Assembly: GCF_012926505.1 (NCBI RefSeq) | Contig: NZ_JABBNT010000003.1 | Location: forward strand, 434,001 to 498,000 | Reading direction: 5' to 3' | Source: Pacificispira spongiicola | GTDB taxonomy: Bacteria; Pseudomonadota; Alphaproteobacteria; UBA8366; Aestuariispiraceae | DNA: 64,000 nucleotides | In this document: in pieces, positions 47,433-56,546 of the stretch | Position numbering within the stretch: position 1 is the first letter of the stretch | Layout of the letters: each line of letters begins with the position of its first letter | The notes under the pieces: model-generated | The model's input: only the letters and a program-made list of their open reading frames with translations | What the model was told of the DNA's origin: nothing | The model's database searches: none | Made by a program: the position numbers and the translations under genes

Positions 47433-48008
47433 ATGGCTTTTTGCCCGAAAAATCTGACGATCCTGATCGCCGAGGACAATGCGGCGATCCGGATTCTCGT
47501 CCGCGAAACGCTGAAGGTCTTCGGCGTTCGTCACATTGTTGAATGCAGCAATGGCGCCGATGCATTCCAAAGGGTATGCGACCAGAATATCGACGTCGTC
47601 ATCCTCGACTGGCAGATGGCGCCGATGGATGGGATAGAGGCAACCCGCAAAATCCGCAGGAAAGCCCCGGCACCGGCCTGCGAGGTGCCGATCTTGATGA
47701 TGACCGGCCATACCGAATTGAAGCGGGTGCAGGCGGCACGGGACGCCGGGGTGACGGAATTCCTGGCCAAGCCGATTTCCGCCGCGTCGTTGCATCAACG
47801 GCTGATGACGCTGTTCGAACAGCCCAGGCCCTTCGTGCGGGCATCGAGCTATGTCGGACCGGACCGCCGTCGTCGCATTGCACTTGGCGCACCGCAACGG
47901 CGGGCGGGGGACGGTGCCGGACAGGCGAGCGCCTCGCCCGCCAAACAATTCGAACCGCCGGACGAGGCGGTGTTCGATATCGAACACATCAAAGACGGAT
48001 CGTCTTAG
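47433..48008 (+). CDS. CheY-like response regulator with GPDRRRR tail
   Basis: A 191-residue protein: receiver domain (about 8-127) with D59 in VVILDWQMAP as phosphoacceptor, the lysine in FLAKPIS, and acidic residues in IAEDN. After it comes FVRASSYVGPDRRRRIALGA and a disordered tail without an output domain. The same receiver-plus-GPDRRRR organisation recurs in the longer protein at 53718. ATG at 47433 after GGAAAG; a GTG 15 codons upstream is the alternative. Its last 4 bases overlap the end of the convergent phosphate-transporter gene. The partner kinase is unknown. Confidence 0.85.
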   Translation: MAFCPKNLTILIAEDNAAIRILVRETLKVFGVRHIVECSNGADAFQRVCDQNIDVVILDWQMAPMDGIEATRKIRRKAPAPACEVPILMMTGHTELKRVQAARDAGVTEFLAKPISAASLHQRLMTLFEQPRPFVRASSYVGPDRRRRIALGAPQRRAGDGAGQASASPAKQFEPPDEAVFDIEHIKDGSS

Positions 48009-49507
48009 CGAACCAGCGACAATATCCAGTAGACCGTTGCCGACAGCGCGGCGGAAGCCGGAACCGTGACCACCCAGGCCGCGACGATGGTCAGAAAATG
48101 CGACCGTCGGACCAGTTTGCGCTTCAGGATTTCTTCCGGGCTGTGCGCGGGCTTCATGTCTACCGGGGGCGAATCCTCGCCCAGACGGGACTGGCGCTGA
48201 CGCTGCATCAATTCCTGGCGCCGTTTGCTGCGCCGGGTGAAGCTTTCGCGGAAGAAACCGACGCCGAAGACCGCACCGACAGCGATATGCGTCGAACTGA
48301 CCGGCAGGCCCAGCCAGGACGCGACGATCACCGTCAGCGCCGCCGACAGCGCCACGCAATAGGCCCGCATCGGGTTCATCTTGGTAATCTTGCTGCCGAC
48401 CATGCGGATCAGTTTCGGGCCGTATAGGAACAGGCCCAGGCTGATTCCGAAGGCGCCGATGATCATGACCCAGATCGGAACCGTGACCTTCGCCGACAGG
48501 GCGCCGTCCTGAACACCGTGCAGGATGGCGGCGACCGGTCCGATGGCATTGGCGACGTCGTTTGCGCCATGGGCGAAGGACAACAAGGCCGCGGAACAGA
48601 TCAGCGGGATATGGAACAGTTTGCGCAGCGACTGATTCCGGTTTTCCAACCCTTCCGACTGACGGCGGACCAGCGGCTTCATGATCGCATAGACGACAGT
48701 GAAACTGCCGATCGCGATGATCAGCAGGGTCGTCAGATCGGGTTTCCAGAACCGCTTGAACCCTTTCACCGACAGATACCAGGCGAAGGCGCCCGCCATG
48801 ACCGCGACCAGGATCGGAATCCAACGGCGCGCGGCGGCGATCTTATCCTCGCGATAAATGATGTTCAGCTTGATGAAGGCCAGGAACAGCGCCGCGATCA
48901 CCCCGCCCAGAACGGGGGAGATGACCCAGCTTGCCGCAATCGCGCCGAAGACGTGCCAGTTGACCAGATCGAACCCGACCGCCGCGATGCCGATCCCCAA
49001 TACCCCACCGACGACGGCATGAGTGGTGGATACCGGCGCGCCGATGAAGGTCGCCAGATGAATCCACACCGCCGAGGACAGCAACGCCGCCAGCATGCCC
49101 CAGACGAAGACGTTGGGATCGGGGACAAGGTCGGGATTGATGATGCCCTTTGAAATCGTGTCGACCACGTCGCCGCCGGCCAGCAACGCGCCGGCGCTTT
49201 CGAACACGGCGGCGATGACCAGGGCGCCGATCATGGTCATGGCGCGCGCGCCGACCGCCGGGCCGACGTTGTTGGCGACGTCGTTCGCCCCGATATTCAG
49301 CGCCATATAGCCACCCAGAATGGCGGCGAAGACGATGATCGCGGCTTCGGTGGACGCGCCTGTTACTGTGATGGCAAGCAGGCCGGACAGGCCCAGGAAC
49401 AGGATGGCGATGCCATGGGAAACATTGCCGCGCGTCACACTGCGCGCCGCCGCCTCGACATGGACGATCTTCTCTAGATCCTTATCCAGCGATCCTTTGG
49501 GGGACAT
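48005..49507 (-). CDS. pit: PiT-family inorganic phosphate transporter
   Basis: A 500-residue membrane protein. The two inverted halves each carry the PiT signature: LNIGANDVANNVGPAVGARA (about 72-91) and FAHGANDVANAIGPVAAI (about 315-332), plus GAPVSTTHAVVGG and GLPVSSTHIAVGAV. It moves phosphate (often as metal phosphate) with the proton or sodium gradient, the low-affinity counterpart of Pst. The start overlaps the preceding NUDIX gene by 26 bases, so translation is probably coupled to it. I see no Pho box before this pair. Confidence 0.93.
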   Translation of the reverse strand: MSPKGSLDKDLEKIVHVEAAARSVTRGNVSHGIAILFLGLSGLLAITVTGASTEAAIIVFAAILGGYMALNIGANDVANNVGPAVGARAMTMIGALVIAAVFESAGALLAGGDVVDTISKGIINPDLVPDPNVFVWGMLAALLSSAVWIHLATFIGAPVSTTHAVVGGVLGIGIAAVGFDLVNWHVFGAIAASWVISPVLGGVIAALFLAFIKLNIIYREDKIAAARRWIPILVAVMAGAFAWYLSVKGFKRFWKPDLTTLLIIAIGSFTVVYAIMKPLVRRQSEGLENRNQSLRKLFHIPLICSAALLSFAHGANDVANAIGPVAAILHGVQDGALSAKVTVPIWVMIIGAFGISLGLFLYGPKLIRMVGSKITKMNPMRAYCVALSAALTVIVASWLGLPVSSTHIAVGAVFGVGFFRESFTRRSKRRQELMQRQRQSRLGEDSPPVDMKPAHSPEEILKRKLVRRSHFLTIVAAWVVTVPASAALSATVYWILSLVR

Positions 49508-49982
49508 CAACGAGCGCGGCCTCCGACCAACTGTCCGACAGTTTACGCAAGGCGCGGCACTCGGACTTTTTTAGTTTTTTAAGAAGCTTCGCCAATCCGA
49601 TATCGTCGACCAATCCGATCGCCTCCGACAGCGGCACCCATAACAGGCTGCGTTCGCCCCGTTCTTTCCAGTCCGCCCGCTGTTCAGTGACAAGCAACGG
49701 ATAGACGCTGACACGGCAGGGAACGGAATATCCCTGCGACATGCGCTTCTCGTAGTGAAAAAAGCCCAGAGGATCAAGCGCGACCTGGCCGACCAGGCCC
49801 GCTTCCTCCTCCGCTTCCTTCGCGGCGGCTTCGGATGGGGCCAGTTTTCCGACGGGCCAGCCCTTCGGCACGATCCAGCGTTTCCGTTCCCGCGAGGTGA
49901 TCAACAGCACCAAGGGTTCGTCCTGCCCGCACACAAAGGGCAGGGCGGCGATCTGCTGCACGGATCGGAACGTCAGAAACAC
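49482..49982 (-). CDS. NUDIX hydrolase, diphosphoinositol/dinucleotide polyphosphatase-like
   Basis: A 166-residue NUDIX protein. The NUDIX box is GKLAPSEAAAKEAEEEAGL; the usual arginine is a lysine (KEAEEEAG), but the catalytic glutamates are present. RKRWIVPKGWPVGKLAPSEA and LGFFHYEKRMSQG resemble the DIPP/Ap6A-hydrolase group that acts on polyphosphorylated small molecules. The start ATG is at 49982. It is co-oriented with pit and overlaps it, which hints at a role in phosphate or polyphosphate metabolism. The real substrate is unknown. Confidence 0.85.
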   Translation of the reverse strand: MFLTFRSVQQIAALPFVCGQDEPLVLLITSRERKRWIVPKGWPVGKLAPSEAAAKEAEEEAGLVGQVALDPLGFFHYEKRMSQGYSVPCRVSVYPLLVTEQRADWKERGERSLLWVPLSEAIGLVDDIGLAKLLKKLKKSECRALRKLSDSWSEAALVDVPQRIAG

Positions 49983-50120
49983 GGGTGATTAGCACCAATT
50001 CGTTATCAATAGCGTGGGATCATGCCCGATACCGGGCCGCGAAAGCATGCGCGATCCTGTTTCAATTTGATGAAACATAAGACGATTCGAAAAAATCAGA
50101 AGGACAAATCCGCGTGAGGA

Positions 50121-51473
50121 TCAGCGCGTGCCGTTCGGAATTTCCGCATAAAGATCGTATTCGTCGGCTTCCCGAACCGTGACCGTCAGGCGGTCGCCGG
50201 TCTTCAGCGTGTCGGTGCCGGGGCCTTCGATATGGACAAGGCCGTCGATTTCCGGCGCGTCGGCGTGGGAGCGGGCGGTGGCGAAGCCGTCTTCGTCGAT
50301 TTCCTCGTCGACCAGGACCTCGATGGTCTTGCCGACCTTTTCCTGTAGCTTTTCGGCGCTGATCGCGGCCTGCGCTTCCATGAAGCGGTGCCAGCGGTCT
50401 TCCTTCACCGCTTCCGGGACATGGTTCGGCAGGTCGTTGGCGGCGGCGCCGTCGACATTTTCGTATTTGAAACAGCCGACGCGGTCCAGGCGCGCTTCCT
50501 TCAGCCAATCCAGCAGGATGTCGAAATCTTCCTCCGTCTCGCCGGGGAAGCCGACGATGAAGGTGGATCGGATGGCGATTTCCGGACAGGTTTCCCGCCA
50601 TTTGGCGATGCGGCCCAGCGTCTTTTCCTGATGCGCCGGGCGCTTCATCAGGTTCAGGACATGCGGGCTGCCGTGCTGAAACGGGATGTCCAGATAGGGC
50701 AGGATCAGCTTGTCGGCCATCAGCTCGATCAGGTGATCGACATGCGGATAGGGATAGACGTAATGCAGCCGGACCCAGGCGCCCAGGCTGCCCAATTCGC
50801 GGGCCAGATCCTGGATATGGGCGCGGACTTCCTTGCCGTTCCAGCGGCTGGTCCCGTGTTTCAGGTCCAATCCATAGGCGGAGGTATCCTGGCTGATCAC
50901 CAGCAATTCCTGAACGCCCGCCTTCACCAGACGTTCGGCCTCATACAGGACCTTCGCGGCGGGGCGGCTGTCCAGCTTGCCGCGCATCGACGGGATGATG
51001 CAGAACTTACAGGCGTGGTTGCAGCCTTCGGAAATCTTCAGATAGGCGTAATGGCGCGGCGTCAGGCGCACGCCCTGCGGCGGGACCAGATCGAATTTCG
51101 GGTCGTGCAGCGGCGGCAGGACCTCATGGATCGCGCCGACCACTTGTTCGTATTGATGCGGGCCGGATACCGACAGCACGTCCGGATGGACGGCGCGGAT
51201 CGCGGCCTCGTCGGCGCCCATACAGCCGGTGACGACGACGCGTCCGTTTTCCGCCATGGCCTCGCCGATGGCTTCCAGGCTTTCCGCCTTGGCGCTGTCC
51301 AGGAAGCCGCAGGTATTGACGACGACGACATCCGCCCCCTCATAGGATGGGGACAGGTCGTATCCTTCGGCGCGCAGGCTGGTCAGGATCCGTTCGGAAT
51401 CGACCAGGGCCTTCGGACAGCCGAGGCTGACGAAGCCCACTTTTCCGGGCGTTGCTTTGGTCTGGCTAGTCAT
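50121..51473 (-). CDS. rimO: Ribosomal protein uS12 methylthiotransferase RimO
   Basis: A 450-residue radical-SAM methylthiotransferase: N-terminal UPF0004 domain (cysteines in [25 protein letters not shown] and VTGCMGADE), radical-SAM core with [15 protein letters not shown], and a C-terminal TRAM domain (about 385-448). [12 protein letters not shown] and the [11 protein letters not shown] block point to RimO rather than MiaB. It adds a methylthio group to an aspartate of ribosomal protein S12. I start it at [14 protein letters not shown] (51473); an ATG 16 codons upstream would add a basic stretch unlike the family. Confidence 0.95.
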   Translation of the reverse strand: MTSQTKATPGKVGFVSLGCPKALVDSERILTSLRAEGYDLSPSYEGADVVVVNTCGFLDSAKAESLEAIGEAMAENGRVVVTGCMGADEAAIRAVHPDVLSVSGPHQYEQVVGAIHEVLPPLHDPKFDLVPPQGVRLTPRHYAYLKISEGCNHACKFCIIPSMRGKLDSRPAAKVLYEAERLVKAGVQELLVISQDTSAYGLDLKHGTSRWNGKEVRAHIQDLARELGSLGAWVRLHYVYPYPHVDHLIELMADKLILPYLDIPFQHGSPHVLNLMKRPAHQEKTLGRIAKWRETCPEIAIRSTFIVGFPGETEEDFDILLDWLKEARLDRVGCFKYENVDGAAANDLPNHVPEAVKEDRWHRFMEAQAAISAEKLQEKVGKTIEVLVDEEIDEDGFATARSHADAPEIDGLVHIEGPGTDTLKTGDRLTVTVREADEYDLYAEIPNGTR

Positions 51474-51565
51474 GGACGGTCTGGTAACCGAAGGCGCGTT
51501 CCGATACAAGCGGAATAGCATGTTTCCGGGCTTCGGGGACGACGGTCCAAAAGGGATGAACCGAT

Positions 51566-52585
51566 ATGAAAACCCTCCTCACCATGGCGACGCTTGTCGC
51601 GGCGACGCTTTTTGCTCTGCCGATACAGGCGGCGGATTTCAGGGTCGGCTATCGGGCATTTTCCATTCCGTCGCCGGATCGGGACGCGCCGCTGCCGGTT
51701 TCCCTGTGGTATCCGGCGGACGGCAGCGGCACGGAACAGATATCGATTGGCGAAAACGGCGTGTTTCAGGGCGCGATGGGGGAGCTGGACGCCCCCATCG
51801 TCGCGGAGGCCCTGCCGCTGGTCGTCTATTACCATGGCGGGTTCCGGTCCGCGCCGAATTCCGGCGCCTGGTTGGCCCATGCCCTGGCGGCGCGCGGCTT
51901 CGTCGTTGCGGAAATCACGCCGCCGCGCTTGGCGCAGGATGATGCCGGAATGGCCCCGGCGGAAATCTGGAAACGGCCGTCGGATATGTCGACGGTCCTG
52001 ACCGCCGTCATGGACGAACCGTCGGTCGCCGGTCATATCGATCCGGCGCGGATTGCCGCGCTGGGCACCTATCTGGGTGGAACGTCGGCGCTGTCGCTGG
52101 CCGGGTTGCGGCTGGACGGGCGCGAATACGCACGCAGTTGCGACGGCGATACCGGCAATGTCGATTGTGAATGGTTCGCCGTGAAAGGCGTCGACCTGCG
52201 CGATGTCGATACGGATCGGATCGAGGCCGACCGTCGGGACGACCGCGTCCGCCTTGCCATCGCGATCGACCCGGAACTGGCGGCCAGCTTTTCCCGCGAC
52301 AGCGTGGCGACGCCCGCTGTGCCGGTCGCGGTCATCGCGCTGGGCGACAGGACGGACCTGACCATCGACCTGGGCGACAGCATTCCCGTTCAGGAAGCGT
52401 CGGACGCCACCCGCTTCAGCGCGTTCAACGACTGCAAGCCGAAAGGCGCGGCGATCCTGACGGAAAGCGGGGCCGATCCGGCGATCTGCATGTCCGACGA
52501 TGCGGTCGGACGGGCGACGGTTCACACGGCATTGGCGGACCGGATCGCGGATATTCTGACGTCCTATCTGGCCAAGGCCAATTAG
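51566..52585 (+). CDS. Exported dienelactone-hydrolase-like alpha/beta hydrolase
   Basis: A 339-residue protein with a signal peptide ([16 protein letters not shown], cleavage near residue 23). [15 protein letters not shown] supplies the oxyanion loop. The expected nucleophile position ([15 protein letters not shown]) reads G-T-Y-L-G, with no serine at the elbow centre, whereas the related protein at 11175 has GFSLG. A cysteine-rich segment ([16 protein letters not shown]) follows. It is probably periplasmic; the missing serine makes hydrolase activity doubtful. It is divergent from rimO. It may be a binding protein or an enzyme with a shifted nucleophile. Confidence 0.7.
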   Translation: MKTLLTMATLVAATLFALPIQAADFRVGYRAFSIPSPDRDAPLPVSLWYPADGSGTEQISIGENGVFQGAMGELDAPIVAEALPLVVYYHGGFRSAPNSGAWLAHALAARGFVVAEITPPRLAQDDAGMAPAEIWKRPSDMSTVLTAVMDEPSVAGHIDPARIAALGTYLGGTSALSLAGLRLDGREYARSCDGDTGNVDCEWFAVKGVDLRDVDTDRIEADRRDDRVRLAIAIDPELAASFSRDSVATPAVPVAVIALGDRTDLTIDLGDSIPVQEASDATRFSAFNDCKPKGAAILTESGADPAICMSDDAVGRATVHTALADRIADILTSYLAKAN

Positions 52586-52707
52586 GCTGACCGGCGGTCT
52601 TCCGCCGCTTCCGATCCCGGTCGCGCGAATAACCGATTGATTTTCGGGTTTTCGTGGGGACAGCTATGGCCGTCGGAAGGTTCAGCTATGGGGAAAGAGA
52701 GACCGCA

Positions 52708-53682
52708 ATGACGATCGACCGCAAGGATATCGAAGGGGATCAGGCGTTCCGGGGCGAGGGCCTGCTGGGGCGCGGCCACGACAATACGTTTTCCGGGGCG
52801 CTGAGCTTCCTGCGCCGGAAATACAGCCGTGACGTGACCGGTGCGGATATCGCTGTCGTCGGCGTGCCGTTCGATCTGGCCACGACGAACCGGTCCGGGG
52901 CGCGGCTGGGTCCGCGCGCGATGCGCGCCGGGTCGGCGGAACTGTCCTCGCTGAATGCGTTTCCCTTCGGTTTCGACCCGTTCGACTATCTGGGTGTCGT
53001 CGATTGGGGCGACATCTATTTCGATTGGGGCCACGGCGCGGCGGTGCCCGGCATCATTACCAAGGAAATTTCCGGCATTCTGTCGCAGGGCGCGAAGACC
53101 CTCTGTTTGGGCGGCGACCATTTCATCACCTATCCGATCCTGAAGGCCTATTACGAAAAATACGGCCCGATCCGGCTGGTGCATTTCGACGCTCATTGCG
53201 ACACTTGGCCCGATGACGGCACGCGGATGGATCACGGATCGATGTTCGCCCGCGCCGCGACGGAAGGCATCGTGATCCCGGAAAAATCGGTGCAGGTCGG
53301 TCTGCGGACCTGGAACGACGACGATTACGGGTTCACCGAACTGAACGCGCCCTGGGTGCACAAGAACGGCGTCCAGGCGACGATCGACAAGATTCTGGAG
53401 GTCGTCGGCACTGACGGACCGGCCTATATGACCTTCGATATTGACTGTCTCGACCCGGCCTTCGCACCGGGTACCGGGACGCCGGTGTCGGGCGGGTTGT
53501 CCAGCGCGCAGGCGCTGGAAATCGTCCGCGCCCTGGGGCCGATCGACTGGGTCGGCGCCGATGTCGTGGAAGTCGCCCCGGCCTATGACCATGGGGAAAT
53601 CACGGCGCTGGCCGCCGCGACCATTGCCCATGACTGGCTGTGCCTGATGGCGGAAAAGAAGCGCGGCGCGAAAAATGCATGA
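52708..53682 (+). CDS. speB: Agmatinase-type ureohydrolase
   Basis: A 324-residue arginase-fold enzyme. Manganese ligands lie in CLGGDHFITYP, VHFDAHCDTWPDD and FDIDCLDPAFAPG; VVEVAPAYDHGEITAL is the conserved late motif of agmatinases. It hydrolyses agmatine (or a guanidino relative) to putrescine and urea. GGGGAAAGAGAG precedes the ATG at 52708. The receiver-HPt protein starts 36 bases later on the same strand. Related guanidino-acid ureohydrolases share the same motifs, so the substrate is probable rather than certain. Confidence 0.88.
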   Translation: MTIDRKDIEGDQAFRGEGLLGRGHDNTFSGALSFLRRKYSRDVTGADIAVVGVPFDLATTNRSGARLGPRAMRAGSAELSSLNAFPFGFDPFDYLGVVDWGDIYFDWGHGAAVPGIITKEISGILSQGAKTLCLGGDHFITYPILKAYYEKYGPIRLVHFDAHCDTWPDDGTRMDHGSMFARAATEGIVIPEKSVQVGLRTWNDDDYGFTELNAPWVHKNGVQATIDKILEVVGTDGPAYMTFDIDCLDPAFAPGTGTPVSGGLSSAQALEIVRALGPIDWVGADVVEVAPAYDHGEITALAAATIAHDWLCLMAEKKRGAKNA

Positions 53683-53717
53683 CCGTTCAGGGCACTAACC
53701 CTAGCGTTTGAGGAAGA

Positions 53718-54983
53718 ATGAGCGGGTTGCGCAGCACAACGATTCTGGTCGTCGAGGACCAGATGCAGATTCGGGGGCTTCTCGCCTCTGTCCTTCGCAC
53801 GTTCGGCGTCGGTAATATCCTGCGCGCGTCCAATGGGGCGGAAGCGATCGAATTGTTGCGCACCGTGTCGCGCGATCCCGCCGCCGCGGGGGCCAGCCGC
53901 GTCGACGCGATCCTGTCGGACTGGGTCATGCATCCGGTCGACGGGGCGATGTTGCTGCGCTGGGTGCGCAAGCATAAGGAATCGCCGAACCGATTCCTGC
54001 CCTTTGTGATGATCACCGCCTTTTCCGACCCGCATCGGGTGGAATTGGCCCGCGATCTGGGCGTGACGGAATTCCTGTCCAAACCGTTTTCCGCGCAGTC
54101 GGTGGCGATCCATCTGATGGCGGCCCTGAAGGATAAGCGGCGTTTCGTGCGGGTGGGGCAATTCTTCGGTCCCGATCGCCGCCGCCGGGAGAGCCTGACC
54201 GCCAAGGACCGCCGCGACGCGGAAAAATCGGACGAGGAAAAAGGTGTTACCTTCTACGATCCGCCGATGGATTTGCGCCGCCGCGTCGCCAGTGCGGATA
54301 TCGATATCCAACGCATCCTGGAAGTGCAGCGGGAAATGGACAGTTGGGCGGAAGACTTCCGCGACTGGACCGACGATTTCATCAAACAGATCGATGCCGC
54401 GCTGGGCGCGTGCCGGGGGTCGGAAACGGCGGACCGTCTGCGCCCGTTCAACCGGATCAACTTCCTGGCCCACGAAATGCGCGGACAGGGCGGGACTTTC
54501 GGATATCCGCTGGTCAGCAAGGTGGCGCGGTCCCTGTTCGACCTGACGCTGCACAATCTGGATCGGTCGGACGCGTGTTGCGACCTGATTGAGGAACATG
54601 TCCGTATTCTGAAGGCCGTGGTGCGCGAACGCATTACCGGCGATGGCGGCATTATCGGGCGCGAACTGATGCAGGAACTGGAACGCGCCAATGCGAAATT
54701 CCTGCGTAATTCCAGCGGCCTGCAATATGTCAGCCGTGCCTTCCACGATGCGAATGTTCACAATCTGGAAGAACCGGCGGCGCCGAAACCCAAGAAACCG
54801 CCGGCGAAAAAGCATCTGTTGTCCGAGGAAAAGTCGGCGGCGCCCGAAGACGCGGGGGATCGCGACGAAGCCATTCCGGACGGCCCAATTCCCGATGACG
54901 ACGACCCGAATGACGTTGATCCGGATAAGGGCGCGGACGCCTTCGATATCGACATTTCCGATCAGGAAGACGCCGACCGCTGA
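53718..54983 (+). CDS. Receiver domain protein with HPt-like C-terminal domain
   Basis: A 421-residue protein. The receiver domain (about 8-135) has D68 in AILSDWVMHP and the conserved lysine in EFLSKPFS. RRFVRVGQFFGPDRRRRE follows, as in the shorter regulator at 47433. Residues about 190-345 are helical, with H252 in FLAHEMRGQGGTFGYPL, resembling the histidine-phosphotransfer motif A-H-x-L-K-G. The last 75 residues are an acidic, Pro/Lys-rich disordered tail. It could pass phosphate between D68 and H252 within a relay. GAGGAAGA precedes the ATG. No kinase is adjacent. Confidence 0.8.
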   Translation: MSGLRSTTILVVEDQMQIRGLLASVLRTFGVGNILRASNGAEAIELLRTVSRDPAAAGASRVDAILSDWVMHPVDGAMLLRWVRKHKESPNRFLPFVMITAFSDPHRVELARDLGVTEFLSKPFSAQSVAIHLMAALKDKRRFVRVGQFFGPDRRRRESLTAKDRRDAEKSDEEKGVTFYDPPMDLRRRVASADIDIQRILEVQREMDSWAEDFRDWTDDFIKQIDAALGACRGSETADRLRPFNRINFLAHEMRGQGGTFGYPLVSKVARSLFDLTLHNLDRSDACCDLIEEHVRILKAVVRERITGDGGIIGRELMQELERANAKFLRNSSGLQYVSRAFHDANVHNLEEPAAPKPKKPPAKKHLLSEEKSAAPEDAGDRDEAIPDGPIPDDDDPNDVDPDKGADAFDIDISDQEDADR

Positions 54984-55283
54984 TCCGCCCCAAGCGGAAC
55001 GCTCACCCGAAACGCCCGCCCTTAAACGTCCTAATTTCGCTGCGATTCAGACGGGCATTTTCATCAACCGTCCCTCTGTGCCATAATCGCGCGTGATTGC
55101 CTGTATTGGAGGGCGTCCAACATTGATCGGGTTTCCCTGCCGGAAGCCAACGGGAAGCGGAGGAAGAGCGGTTCTGCCGCGACACTTTTAATTGCCGAAC
55201 AGGTCCCAGCCGTGCTGAAAGATCGGATCGGGACGCAAGGTCGGTTGGCTTCGGAATTCGGGCCGGGGGGCCGGAGGGTGAAT
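54984..55283. other. 300-base intergenic region before the glycan operon
   Basis: No gene found. TCCGC-cccaa-GCGGA just after the preceding stop could be a small hairpin. CCATAATC near 55081 is a loose -10-like match on the plus strand. A GTG-started extension of the next gene (55212) is possible, but GGAGG before the ATG at 55284 argues against it. Confidence 0.4.
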
Positions 55284-56540
55284 ATGGACGGTCACACGGG
55301 TATCGGCGGTGCGGTCAGGGACGGGGTCCGAAGCGGCGGTAACGTCCGGGTTCTGATGTATTCTCACGACACGTTCGGTCTGGGACATCTGCGGCGCTGT
55401 CGCGCCATCGCCCATCATCTGGTGGAACGGCACAAGGACCTGACCGTGCTGATCCTGACCGGGTCTTCCATCATCGGCAGTTTCGATTTCCGCAGCCGCG
55501 TCGACTTCGTCCGCGTGCCCGGCGTCATCAAGCTGCGCAACGGCGATTACACGCCGCTTCAGCTTCACATCGATATCGACGAGACGCTCGCCTTGCGGGA
55601 ATCCATCATCCGCCACACGGCCAGCATGTTCGACCCCGACCTGTTCATCGTCGACAAGGAACCGCTGGGTCTGCGCGGGGAAGTCGCGGATACACTGCGC
55701 ATGATGCGCGACCGCGGCGTGCCGACGGTTCTGGGCCTGCGCGACGTTATGGACGACCCGGACCTGTTGGAACCGGAATGGGAACGCAAGAACGTCATGC
55801 CGGCCCTGACCGATCTGTATGACGATATCTGGGTTTACGGCCTGCCGCAGATTCACGATCCGCTGGCGGGAATCCGGGTGCCGGATTCAGTGCGGCGCAA
55901 GATGACCTATACCGGGTACCTGCGGCGGGAAGTGTCGCTGGACGGGCCGATCTATCAGACGGTGAAGATCGACGCGCCCTATATCCTGGTCACGCCGGGC
56001 GGCGGCGGCGACGGGGAAATGATGGTCGATTGGGTCTTCCGCGCCTATGAGTCCGACCGGAAACAGCCCTATCCCGCGCTGGTCGTCCTGGGCCCCTTCA
56101 TGCCGTCGGACGTACAAGCCGATTTCATGGAACGCGCGTCCAGCCTGCCGGATGTGGAGGTGATCACCTTCGACGCGCATATGGAAAGCCTGATCACCAA
56201 TGCGGTCGGCGTGGTCGCCATGGGCGGCTACAATACTTTCTGCGAGATTATGAGTTTCGATAAGCGGGCGTTGATCGTGCCGCGCACCAAACCGCGCCGG
56301 GAACAGTATATCCGGGCCATCCGGTTTCAGGAATTGGGGCTGGTATCCGCCTTGTCGGCGGATGGCGGCACCGATACCGATCAGATGATCACGGCGCTGC
56401 GCCACCTGCCGCAGCAGCCGAAACCGTCGGAAGTCGTCGTGCCGGGCCTGATGGACGGGTTGGACAATGTCGACCGATTGGCCCGGCGTTGGATCGCCCG
56501 CCCGCGCCGTGCCCTGACGCTGGCCGAAAAGCGGGCTTAA
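55284..56540 (+). CDS. MurG-like predicted glycosyltransferase (COG4671 type)
   Basis: A 418-residue GT-B fold protein. VLMYSHDTFGLGHLRRCRAI is the N-terminal glycine-rich acceptor loop and AMGGYNTFCEIMSFDKRALI the C-terminal nucleotide-sugar loop, the pattern of the predicted glycosyltransferase family COG4671. IVDKEPLGLRGE and LLEPEWERKN support this group. No membrane helix is visible. It opens the glycan operon, 6 bases before the next gene. A paralogue with the same organisation lies at 59541. Donor and acceptor are unknown. ATG at 55284 after GGAGG. Confidence 0.82.
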   Translation: MDGHTGIGGAVRDGVRSGGNVRVLMYSHDTFGLGHLRRCRAIAHHLVERHKDLTVLILTGSSIIGSFDFRSRVDFVRVPGVIKLRNGDYTPLQLHIDIDETLALRESIIRHTASMFDPDLFIVDKEPLGLRGEVADTLRMMRDRGVPTVLGLRDVMDDPDLLEPEWERKNVMPALTDLYDDIWVYGLPQIHDPLAGIRVPDSVRRKMTYTGYLRREVSLDGPIYQTVKIDAPYILVTPGGGGDGEMMVDWVFRAYESDRKQPYPALVVLGPFMPSDVQADFMERASSLPDVEVITFDAHMESLITNAVGVVAMGGYNTFCEIMSFDKRALIVPRTKPRREQYIRAIRFQELGLVSALSADGGTDTDQMITALRHLPQQPKPSEVVVPGLMDGLDNVDRLARRWIARPRRALTLAEKRA

Positions 56541-56546
56541 TACCGG

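Noticed and set aside
55212-55283. GTG start giving a 24-residue longer first glycosyltransferase
   Set aside because: The ATG at 55284 has GGAGG at ideal spacing and begins closer to the conserved domain.
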